From the NCBI RefSeq assembly GCF_002777965.1, contig NZ_NGVR01000005.1, positions 1 to 55,517 on the forward strand: a stretch of 55,517 nucleotides of DNA, given 5' to 3'. Positions 26,900 through 35,265 of this stretch are shown here, one piece after another. The stretch's first letter is position 1; every line of letters starts with the position of its first letter. The DNA is from Proteus columbae (GTDB taxonomy: Bacteria; Pseudomonadota; Gammaproteobacteria; Enterobacterales; Enterobacteriaceae). The notes below the pieces were generated by a model. It had not been told where the DNA came from and ran no database searches. It worked only from the letters and a program-made list of their open reading frames with translations. The position numbers and the translations under genes are program-made.

Positions 26900-28617
26900 T
26901 GCAAAAAAACAGGATAAAACAGTGTATTACATTGTTTTCAGCATGCTTATTATTGTGGTTGCTTTGGGGATTTTGGTCTTTTGGTAAAGAGATCTCCTTT
27001 TTTCTGACGGCATTTATTTGTATCGTTACACTGACTTTATGTGTCTGGTTTTTCCGTCAACAGAAAATTACTCCCTACCTTAAAAATGCACTTACAAACC
27101 AGTTCCCTCCTGATAACTATCAAGGCGCTGTTATTATTGTTTGTGGTCAATCACAAGCGCTTTTTCATGGAAATCAGACCTATCGAGAAACCGCTAAAGG
27201 TTGGTATATTTGCGCCTCTTCTCCTATTGATTTGATCAACATCACTCAACATATCGTTGATATTGCCCCCTTGCAATTACGTCGATTATCACTGTTATAT
27301 GCCTTATTACCCGAACAACTATTACAACAAGAAGAAGTTACTCAAGAAACGCTTAATTGGCGTCGTGCTATCCATGAAAGTAATAAAAAAACAGGTAAAA
27401 TTTTACCTTTTTGGGTGACGCTTTATCTTAATTCCCCAGTTAATTATCTCAATTCACATTTTGATGACACAACTCCGTGGATAACCTATTTAAATGATCA
27501 GCCAGAGTTGCTTGTTATCTCTGATAATTTGGCTACTCAACCTATTTCAACATGGTTATCACAAAATAGAGAGCAAACCGAAAACCAACTCACTATGGCA
27601 CTCTGGCTTGATCAATTACTTGCTTGGTTGAAAAGTGAATTTATTCCTCTGCTTACTGTTGCTCAATCAGGTGCTCCAAGTCTTATTCCTGTTGCTTGGG
27701 CAATGCAACTTACAACCGTTCCTACCATTTCAGATAACAGCTGGGCTCAATTTATTCACCATAAAACCACGTTATCTCCAGCTATTATCAAAACATCAAA
27801 TAATAACGACGAATTACCATTACCAGATATTGTGATTGATAAACTCACTCACGATGTCAATTTATTAAAAATAGAAACTACCTTTGGTGTTATTGGCATG
27901 ATTTGCGGGTTGTTTCTTATTGGTGCTCTCTCAGGTAGCTATCACCATAACAAGCAATTAATCTACGATAATAGTAATGATATCAATCACTTTAAAAATA
28001 TTACCGATGAGAATTTAGAACCTAAAAAAGTGGCTTATCAACAGTTACTTTCTGATGCAACGTTTCTCTCTCATTGGCAACGAGAAGGTATTCCTGCTCG
28101 CTATTCTTTAGCGTTATATCAAGGAAATAACATCTTACCTTATTTGCATGCCTTGCTCAGTTCATGGGCTCCCCCACTACCACCAGCGCCTATCATCGTA
28201 CAAGAAGTTCCTGAAATGGTGACGTTAGACAGCCTTGCCCTCTTCGCTTCTGGTCAATACGAATTAAAAAATGAGGCCACTAAAGTACTTGTTGATGCGC
28301 TTATCAATATAAAAGCTAAGCCGGGTTGGTTAATTGTTATTTCTGGGTACACCGACAACACAGGTAATCCCGATTTAAACCAAAAACTTTCTCTTAAACG
28401 AGCTGAAGCCGTGCGTGATTGGATGATCAAAACCAGTGATATCGCACCATCTTGCTTTGCGGTGCAAGGATATGGTCAGCATCAACCTGTTGCAGATAAC
28501 TCAACACTCGATGGTCGAGCTCGTAATCGTCGAGTTGAAATTCGCCTGATACCTCAAGCCGATGCTTGTCAGGTATTAGCTGATGACCTTACGCCACTGA
28601 AGGATGGTGGCAACTAA
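26899..28617 (+). CDS. tagL: TagL-like T6SS protein with C-terminal OmpA peptidoglycan-binding domain
   Basis: The 572-residue protein has two N-terminal transmembrane helices (about residues 8-25 and 28-47), a third at about 328-348, and a periplasmic OmpA/MotB domain at about 440-560. That domain shows LFASGQYEL, ISGYTDNTGNPDLNQKLSLKRA and GRARNRRVEIRL. This layout matches TagL of enteroaggregative E. coli, which anchors the membrane complex to the cell wall. The ATG at 26899 overlaps the tssL stop. An upstream in-frame start inside tssL adds residues that are not membrane-like and was rejected. Confidence 0.88.
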   Translation: MQKNRIKQCITLFSACLLLWLLWGFWSFGKEISFFLTAFICIVTLTLCVWFFRQQKITPYLKNALTNQFPPDNYQGAVIIVCGQSQALFHGNQTYRETAKGWYICASSPIDLINITQHIVDIAPLQLRRLSLLYALLPEQLLQQEEVTQETLNWRRAIHESNKKTGKILPFWVTLYLNSPVNYLNSHFDDTTPWITYLNDQPELLVISDNLATQPISTWLSQNREQTENQLTMALWLDQLLAWLKSEFIPLLTVAQSGAPSLIPVAWAMQLTTVPTISDNSWAQFIHHKTTLSPAIIKTSNNNDELPLPDIVIDKLTHDVNLLKIETTFGVIGMICGLFLIGALSGSYHHNKQLIYDNSNDINHFKNITDENLEPKKVAYQQLLSDATFLSHWQREGIPARYSLALYQGNNILPYLHALLSSWAPPLPPAPIIVQEVPEMVTLDSLALFASGQYELKNEATKVLVDALINIKAKPGWLIVISGYTDNTGNPDLNQKLSLKRAEAVRDWMIKTSDIAPSCFAVQGYGQHQPVADNSTLDGRARNRRVEIRLIPQADACQVLADDLTPLKDGGN

Positions 28618-28639
28618 ACTTTAGAAAGGAGATGTAATT

Positions 28640-29131
28640 ATGGCTATTCCTGTATACCTCTGGTTGAAAGATGACGGCAATGCGGATATCAAAGGTTCTG
28701 TTAATGTTCAAGATCGTGAGGGCAGTATTGAAGTCGTCGCTCAAGATCACAACTTATACATTCCAACAGATAACAATACTGGCAAATTAACCGGTACACG
28801 TATCCATACTCCATTTATTTTCGTAAAAGAAATTGATGCTTCTAGCCCGTATTTATACAAGGCAGTTACTACTGGGCAAACGTTGAAAAAAGCAGAGTTT
28901 AAGTGGTATCGCATCGATGATGCAGGCCAAGAAGTTGAATATTTCAACACTACGCTTGAAAACGTCAAGGTAGTCAAAGTGGCTCCTAAGATGCACAACA
29001 TCAAAGATCCGACTAAAGAAAAACACAATCACCTTGAAGAAGTTGAATTGCGTTACGAAAAAATCACTTGGACTTACAAAGACGGAAATATCATACATTC
29101 AGATTCATGGAATGAACGCGCCACTGCGTAA
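28640..29131 (+). CDS. hcp: T6SS inner-tube protein Hcp (TssD)
   Basis: This hexameric ring protein stacks into the expelled tube. Its 163 residues show the Hcp pattern MAIPVYLWLKDDGNADIKGS, GTRIHTPFIFVKEIDASSPYL and the C-terminal EVELRYEKITWTYKDGNI. A strong AAGGAG site precedes the ATG. A rho-independent terminator follows within 20 bases, so hcp ends the first transcript block and may be made in excess. Confidence 0.95.
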   Translation: MAIPVYLWLKDDGNADIKGSVNVQDREGSIEVVAQDHNLYIPTDNNTGKLTGTRIHTPFIFVKEIDASSPYLYKAVTTGQTLKKAEFKWYRIDDAGQEVEYFNTTLENVKVVKVAPKMHNIKDPTKEKHNHLEEVELRYEKITWTYKDGNIIHSDSWNERATA

Positions 29132-29141
29132 CATTGAAATA

Positions 29142-29167
29142 AACAGGCGGTTAACCGCCTGTTTTTA
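29142..29167 (+). terminator. Rho-independent terminator after hcp
   Basis: AACAGGCGG and CCGCCTGTT form a GC-rich stem around TTAA, followed by TTT. It lies ten bases after the hcp stop and would uncouple clpV and later genes from the tssB promoter unless read-through occurs. Confidence 0.88.
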
Positions 29168-29227
29168 AAAAATGTCAATCAAAACACCATCGCCTATTTA
29201 CACCATGAAGAATTCAAAGCACGACAA

Positions 29228-29357
29228 ATAGGTACTCTAGATAGTTCAAGGTGTAGCTAGGCGACAAATGAGTGAGTCGCTAGGAACATACATAAGTATG
29301 TGACTAGTGCGAGTGAATGTAGTCAACAACGCTACAGCTTGAAATATGACAAGTATG
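29228..29357 (+). repeat. ERIC element (enterobacterial repetitive intergenic consensus)
   Basis: The core GTGAGTCGCTAGGAACATAC followed by ATAAGTATGTGACTAGTGCG closely follows the ERIC consensus GTGAATCCCCAGGAGCTTAC and ATAAGTAAGTGACTGGGGTG. The outer arms TTCAAGGTGTAGC and GCTACAGCTTGAA pair as in other ERICs, with AAATATGACAAGTAT at the right end. About 128 bp is the usual size. It fills most of the hcp-clpV gap, where no other gene is present. Confidence 0.85.
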
Positions 29358-29438
29358 ACCTTATGAGCCTCGGTCTATGGCTAGGGGCGGTAGCATACCT
29401 AAATTCCCTCAATAGGGACTTCATTACTGGGAGAAAAC

Positions 29439-32114
29439 ATGGAAAATCAATCTGTCATGCTATTGCGTCGATTAAATCCTTATTGTGCAAAAGCACTAGA
29501 AGCTGCGGCATCATTATGCCAAACCCGTGCCCATGCAGAAGTGACTATTGAACACTGGTTATTGAAAATTCTAGAGCTTGGAGAAAGTGATATCACTGTA
29601 TTGGCACGCCGCTATGAATGGGATTTAACTGCACTTTGGCAAGGCTTACTTGATGCAATTGATAAATTACCTCGCTCTGTACGTAGCCGACCTCAATTAT
29701 CCAAACCATTATTAGAACTAATTAAAAATGCATGGGTAATTGCTTCTCTTGATGAAGATATAGAACAAATCCGCAGTGTGCATTTATTGCAGACTATGAC
29801 CAAACAGCCAGCATTAGTTCCACTCGATGCACTCTGGCCTTTAATGACATTGGGTGAGACACAACTACAACGATTAAGACCTCTACTTGATGCTCAATCC
29901 GATGAAAGACCTGAAATTCAGCAACTTGCTTCTTATAACCATTTACCTGAAGAAGCAGCGTTTACTCAAAATAATGAAGCCAGCACTGCATCTTCAGCAA
30001 CAGACAGCACCATTATTGGTAATACGCTAAGTGATGCCCTTCTTGCTGTATTAAATAAATTCACGCTTGATATAACAGAAAAAGCGCGCCTTGGTGAAAT
30101 TGATCCTGTATTTGGTCGAGATGACGAAATTCGTCAAATGGTCGATATACTCTCTCGTCGTCGTAAAAATAATCCTATTCTTGTTGGTGAGCCTGGTGTA
30201 GGTAAAACCGCACTTGTTGAGGGACTTGCACTACGTATTGCTGAAAAAAATGTCCCTATCAGTTTACAAACCACCTCATTACGCACTCTCGATTTAGGTC
30301 TATTACAAGCAGGTGCTGGTGTTAAAGGGGAATTTGAACAGCGCTTAAAAAATGTTATTGATGCTGTTCAACAATCACCTACACCAATTCTACTTTTTAT
30401 CGATGAAGCACATACAATTATAGGTGCAGGCAATCAAACTGGTGGGGCTGATGCGGCTAACTTATTAAAACCCGCTTTGGCTCGTGGTGAATTACGTACC
30501 ATCGCAGCAACCACTTGGTCGGAATACAAACAATATTTTGAACGTGATGCAGCATTAGAGCGCCGTTTTCAAATCGTTAAAGTTGATGAACCGGATGATG
30601 AAAAAGCCTTTTTAATGCTTCGAGGATTGAAATCTCGTTATGCCAAATATCATAGCGTACACATTACTGATGATGCCGTAAAAGCGGCTGTCATTTTATC
30701 TCGTCGTTATTTAACAGGTCGCCAACTCCCTGATAAAGCTGTCGATTTACTTGATACCGCCAGTGCAAGGATCCGCATGAGTTTAGACACGTTGCCTGAA
30801 GAGCTTACCCGCATTAAAGCCAAACGTTATGCACTTGAACTAGAACAAAAAGCGATACTTGATGACATCACTATTGGTAATTTAACTAATCAAACAAAAT
30901 TATCTGACTTATCCTCTCAAGATGCACAATTATCCCTTCAACTTGAAACCTTAGAACAGCGTTTTGAGCAAGAAAAAGAGATTATCTGTCAGCTAATTGA
31001 AAGCAGACAAGATCCTGAAAACACAGCAACATCGGCACAGTTACAGCAACAACTCTCACAGTTACAACAAGAAGCGCCACTTTTAAACTCTGATGTAGAT
31101 GTTCGCACGGTAGCAACGGTTATCGCTGATTGGACAGGAGTTCCACTTTCAAGTCTTCTTAAAGATGAACAAATTGGCCTGCTAGAGCTAGAAAATAACT
31201 TATCAAAATATGTTGTTGGACAAGAGTGCGCTTTACTTGCGTTGGCACAACGTCTACGTGCATCCAGAACAGGATTAGTGTCTGAAAACGGCCCTCAAGG
31301 CGTATTTTTATTAGTTGGCCCAAGTGGTGTAGGTAAAACAGAAACCGCACTTGCACTGGCAGAATGTCTGTTTGGCGGTCAAAAATCGTTAATCACGATT
31401 AATATGTCTGAATATCAAGAAGCCCATACCGTCAGTCAATTAAAAGGCTCTCCTCCAGGTTATGTCGGATACGGTCAAGGCGGGGTATTAACAGAAGCGG
31501 TACGCAAACGCCCATATAGTATTGTGCTACTGGATGAAGTTGAAAAGGCACACCGAGACGTTTTAAACCTATTTTATCAAGTGTTTGATAGAGGTTTTAT
31601 GCGTGATGGTGAAGGTCGTGAAATTGATTTTCGTAATACGGTTATTTTAATGACTGCGAATTTAGGCAGTGATTACTTAATGCAACAACTGGAAGAGTTA
31701 CCATTAAGCACAGATAGCGACTTACAAGAAACGCTTCGTCCTATTTTACGTGATCATTTTCAACCGGCATTACTGGCACGTTTCCAAACATTAATTTACC
31801 GTCCTCTTGATGCAACAGCATTGCGCATTATTGTTGAGATGAAATTAAAAAATGTCATTAAGCGACTTTATACCCACTATCGATTAACTGGTATTGTTGA
31901 AGAAACGCTCTACGATACCATTGTTGATGCTTGTTTATTACCAGACACTGGCGCTCGAAATATCGATAGTCTGCTTAATCAACAAATTCTGCCAATTCTT
32001 AGTCAACAGCTTCTTTTACGCCAAGCCAATGCTGAAAAATCACAGTATGTTATTTTGGGCTATAACGAAGAAGATGGAATAACGCTGAGCTTTAGTGATG
32101 AATTGTCGCATTGA
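29439..32114 (+). CDS. clpV: T6SS AAA+ ATPase ClpV (TssH)
   Basis: This ATPase disassembles the contracted sheath for reuse. Its 891 residues include an N-terminal Clp_N domain (1-150), AAA domain 1 with Walker A GEPGVGKT (250-257) and Walker B LLFIDEAH (318-325), a middle coiled region (about 450-560), and AAA domain 2 with GPSGVGKT (about 627-634) and VLLDEVEKAH (about 697-706). Both ATPase sites look intact. A GGGAG site precedes the ATG. No clear promoter was found between the ERIC element and this start. Confidence 0.95.
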   Translation: MENQSVMLLRRLNPYCAKALEAAASLCQTRAHAEVTIEHWLLKILELGESDITVLARRYEWDLTALWQGLLDAIDKLPRSVRSRPQLSKPLLELIKNAWVIASLDEDIEQIRSVHLLQTMTKQPALVPLDALWPLMTLGETQLQRLRPLLDAQSDERPEIQQLASYNHLPEEAAFTQNNEASTASSATDSTIIGNTLSDALLAVLNKFTLDITEKARLGEIDPVFGRDDEIRQMVDILSRRRKNNPILVGEPGVGKTALVEGLALRIAEKNVPISLQTTSLRTLDLGLLQAGAGVKGEFEQRLKNVIDAVQQSPTPILLFIDEAHTIIGAGNQTGGADAANLLKPALARGELRTIAATTWSEYKQYFERDAALERRFQIVKVDEPDDEKAFLMLRGLKSRYAKYHSVHITDDAVKAAVILSRRYLTGRQLPDKAVDLLDTASARIRMSLDTLPEELTRIKAKRYALELEQKAILDDITIGNLTNQTKLSDLSSQDAQLSLQLETLEQRFEQEKEIICQLIESRQDPENTATSAQLQQQLSQLQQEAPLLNSDVDVRTVATVIADWTGVPLSSLLKDEQIGLLELENNLSKYVVGQECALLALAQRLRASRTGLVSENGPQGVFLLVGPSGVGKTETALALAECLFGGQKSLITINMSEYQEAHTVSQLKGSPPGYVGYGQGGVLTEAVRKRPYSIVLLDEVEKAHRDVLNLFYQVFDRGFMRDGEGREIDFRNTVILMTANLGSDYLMQQLEELPLSTDSDLQETLRPILRDHFQPALLARFQTLIYRPLDATALRIIVEMKLKNVIKRLYTHYRLTGIVEETLYDTIVDACLLPDTGARNIDSLLNQQILPILSQQLLLRQANAEKSQYVILGYNEEDGITLSFSDELSH

Positions 32115-32150
32115 TTAATGCATATTATTAAGGAATAGAGAAATCTAAGT

Positions 32151-32672
32151 ATGCCTATAAAGTTAACCCGTAAAAAACTTGCATGTATTGGGATAGTCAT
32201 TGCTCTTATTGCGATTTATTTACTCTTTATCCATAAACCCAAAGTGGAATATCTGGCAGGAAATTTACACGGATTTAACCACGTGAAAGGCACCTCCGTA
32301 AATTGGTTTAAAGTTAATGGTTATTATGGGCAAGGTGCGGCAGGAACTTGTTGCATTATGGTGCCGAGAAAATGGACGCCTAATCAAACCGTTTTAGTGG
32401 AATGGGAAGTCGATCCCGATGCATACCCTACAGATATACCCGGTGTAGCCGATCCTAACTTTAGGGCTTATATGGACAAACACAAAGCCAATTATCGCCA
32501 TTACAGTAAAGTCGTTGACATTCCCGAGTATGACGAACCTTGCAGTATGGATGTCCATTTTCTCCCTTGTCAGGAAGTAAAAATTACTCTTTCTTGTCAT
32601 GCGACTAATCACCCTGACTATCCCATTAAAGAGCCTAGCTTTATGGAGGAGCCAGCAGTATGTCAGAAATAA
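32151..32672 (+). CDS. DUF3304 protein, probable immunity to the next Tle1-type effector (module 1)
   Basis: The 173-residue protein has an N-terminal membrane anchor (about residues 9-27, CIGIVIALIAIYLLFI) with no lipobox, then a periplasmic domain with six conserved cysteines (GTCCIMVP, EPCSMDVHFLPCQEVKITLSC, AVCQK). DUF3304 proteins are commonly found beside Tle1 lipase effectors and include Tli1-type immunity proteins, which neutralise the toxin in the periplasm. Its last 13 bases overlap the start of the effector gene. The paralogue at 38797 has a lipobox in place of the helix. Confidence 0.78.
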   Translation: MPIKLTRKKLACIGIVIALIAIYLLFIHKPKVEYLAGNLHGFNHVKGTSVNWFKVNGYYGQGAAGTCCIMVPRKWTPNQTVLVEWEVDPDAYPTDIPGVADPNFRAYMDKHKANYRHYSKVVDIPEYDEPCSMDVHFLPCQEVKITLSCHATNHPDYPIKEPSFMEEPAVCQK

Positions 32673-35191
32673 ATAAAGTCGATTCGACACTTATTAATAT
32701 CATAAAATTTTATCAAGATAGCAAACAAGTTATGGGTGGAGAACCCTGTTGGGCTCCACCTATGTTTCCTGATCAAGGTCGATTAACATTGACTGACCAA
32801 CAAGTGAAACAAAATATAAAAAAAATTGAATACGAAGAAAATCAAAATAAATCGCACCTGGCTCAAAAAGACTCAACGCAATGTTGTAAAACCTTACATG
32901 CTAGTTTTTTCTTTGATGGTACAAATAACAATAATAAGAATGATACAGATGATGCAAATCCACCACATCCAACAAATGTGGCAAAGCTTTATCATGCCAG
33001 TTCTCCAGATATAAAAGAGGCAATGGATAAAGGATTTTATGCTTACTATTTACCTGGTGTAGGCACTCCTTTCCCTGAAATAAAAACCTATGAGTATTAC
33101 AGTTCAGGATTAACTTTTGCAACAGGTGGTCTAGCTCGTATAAACTGGGCACTGATTCAAATATACAATACGTTATATCATGCAGTGACAGGTGATAAAT
33201 TAACCTTATCGAAAATGCGCACATTGCAGTTAAATATGAATTCTTCGGAAAGTTATAACCCAACACGTATTTTATTTGAGCAATTTAGAACGATAAGAAA
33301 TAAGATTATAAAAAATAAACCCAAGTTCGTGGCTTTAAAGTTATATATCTATGGGTTTTCTCGTGGTTCAGCGGAAGCGAGAACATTTATATATTGGGTA
33401 GATAAATTTCTCACTTATATTTATACACAAGCACCACCATTACGACCATTAATGTTTCCCAAAGGAACTATCTATGGTATCCCTGTTTCAGTTGAGTTTT
33501 TAGGGCTTTTTGATACTGTTGCAGCCGTTGGGTTAGCTAATGTTATGCCTATGTTTACCGGTCATAATGGCTGGGCTGATGGCACTCAGCAACTCCCAAA
33601 ATCAGATTTAATTAAAAACTGTTATCATTTTGTGGCTGCTCATGAACAACGCCAATCCTTTGCTGTCGATTCGATACGTACACCTGAAGGAAACTATCTC
33701 CCTAATACTATAGAAGTCATTTACCCCGGAATGCACTCTGATATAGGGGGTGGCTACCCGCCTGGAGATCAAGGTAAAGCTCTGGCTGGTCATGAAGAAC
33801 TTATCTCTCAAATTACTTTACATGATATGTACGCAGCCGCAATAGATGCTGGCGCACCTTTAGCATTAAGCGAAGAGTCTTTTTTATTATTACCCCCTAA
33901 ACAACAAGACTATTATTTATTTAGAAAAATCAAACCAGCAACAATAGATGAATTTGAAATATCAAATTCTATAATTAATAAATTCAATATCTGGCGAGAA
34001 CAAACCCTTCCCGAAATAACAATAAATCAAAAAAATAATAATATAAAATCATATATACCTAACCGTTTTATTACGGACGATATTGAAAGCGTTATTGAAT
34101 GCCAACTTATTTTAATCACCGCTTGGCGTATTGGACGTTATGCATCCCCCCAAGATTCAGCAATGAATCTTACACAACAAGATTTTTTTAAAAATGCACC
34201 ACAACATGCAGATATAGCAGTACAACCTTATGACTCAGAATTCAGTAAACAAGCAAGTAATGCAATAGCAAAAGAATATTGGGATGTGAATAAAAAAACA
34301 GCAGAGATTCGTGAAAAAAGAGAGAAAGAGCAAAAAAAACAAAGTGATATTAATAATTGGCAACCTTCACCTAAGCATATAGGTCCACCTTTATTTGATG
34401 CAACCAATTCAAGGGGACAATTTTGGGAAGCATCCTTAGAATTTAAAGCTGATTATGAAGATATATCTCGGCCACCTCCTTTAATTGATACAAAACACCA
34501 AAAAGTAAAAAAAGTTTGTGAATCAATGAATTATTATCATTCAGATAATCCTTATTATATACCAGATAAAAAATGCGATTCACTTCCTGAATATAGTTTT
34601 CCAGTTAGTGTGGATATTCAAGCAACTATACTACAAGAATTAGGTGGAGAAATTCAAGATTATGCATATTTAATTACATACCAAGATGAACGCAATGAAT
34701 ATTTGAGTCTAAAAGAAAAAAGTAAAAAATTATATTCTACTTTAAAAAGTACTTTAGTTAAAAATGATAAAGACTCTTATATAGGAAAAATAGTTGATCT
34801 GTTAGATAACCATATACATGATTCGAGAGCTTGGTTTATGCATTCTGAAAGTGGTATCAGAGAGCCTTTTAGTAGTTATTTCTTATCTCGTATGATTTAT
34901 TTTGGAGAACATTGGAATAAATCTATGCAATTGATTTCCAATAATGGATTAATTTATGGTATTAAAAATATAGAAAAAATTTATTATTTTTATTATTTAC
35001 CAACTTATGGATTAAAGATTTTAATAAAAGAAACAGGGAAAGATGCTGAAATAAATGATAACGAACGACCAACTCCTACAAACAATATATTATATCAAAT
35101 AAAAAAAATTGATAACTTAATTCAGCAAAATAAGATACAAGAAACAAAAAATGCATTAAAAAAACAATTCACTGAAATAAATATCAATTAA
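32660..35191 (+). CDS. Tle1-family T6SS phospholipase effector (DUF2235), module 1
   Basis: This 843-residue alpha/beta hydrolase is predicted to be injected into rival cells and attack membrane phospholipids. The DUF2235 start SFFFDGTNNNNKND (residues 82-95), nucleophile elbow YGFSRGSAEA (Ser234), LGLFDTVAAVG (Asp285) and YPGMHSDIGGGY (His359) form a likely Ser-Asp-His triad. There is no signal peptide. The C-terminal 250 residues are Asn/Lys/Tyr-rich and coded by very AT-rich DNA, unlike the catalytic part. It overlaps its putative immunity gene by 13 bases and precedes vgrG. Confidence 0.87.
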   Translation: MSEINKVDSTLINIIKFYQDSKQVMGGEPCWAPPMFPDQGRLTLTDQQVKQNIKKIEYEENQNKSHLAQKDSTQCCKTLHASFFFDGTNNNNKNDTDDANPPHPTNVAKLYHASSPDIKEAMDKGFYAYYLPGVGTPFPEIKTYEYYSSGLTFATGGLARINWALIQIYNTLYHAVTGDKLTLSKMRTLQLNMNSSESYNPTRILFEQFRTIRNKIIKNKPKFVALKLYIYGFSRGSAEARTFIYWVDKFLTYIYTQAPPLRPLMFPKGTIYGIPVSVEFLGLFDTVAAVGLANVMPMFTGHNGWADGTQQLPKSDLIKNCYHFVAAHEQRQSFAVDSIRTPEGNYLPNTIEVIYPGMHSDIGGGYPPGDQGKALAGHEELISQITLHDMYAAAIDAGAPLALSEESFLLLPPKQQDYYLFRKIKPATIDEFEISNSIINKFNIWREQTLPEITINQKNNNIKSYIPNRFITDDIESVIECQLILITAWRIGRYASPQDSAMNLTQQDFFKNAPQHADIAVQPYDSEFSKQASNAIAKEYWDVNKKTAEIREKREKEQKKQSDINNWQPSPKHIGPPLFDATNSRGQFWEASLEFKADYEDISRPPPLIDTKHQKVKKVCESMNYYHSDNPYYIPDKKCDSLPEYSFPVSVDIQATILQELGGEIQDYAYLITYQDERNEYLSLKEKSKKLYSTLKSTLVKNDKDSYIGKIVDLLDNHIHDSRAWFMHSESGIREPFSSYFLSRMIYFGEHWNKSMQLISNNGLIYGIKNIEKIYYFYYLPTYGLKILIKETGKDAEINDNERPTPTNNILYQIKKIDNLIQQNKIQETKNALKKQFTEININ

Positions 35192-35265
35192 TACTTTTAA
35201 CTCAAGGGTAAATACAGAAAGTTTGTTAATAATAAACAAACGGGATGTGTTTATATCATTCCACT

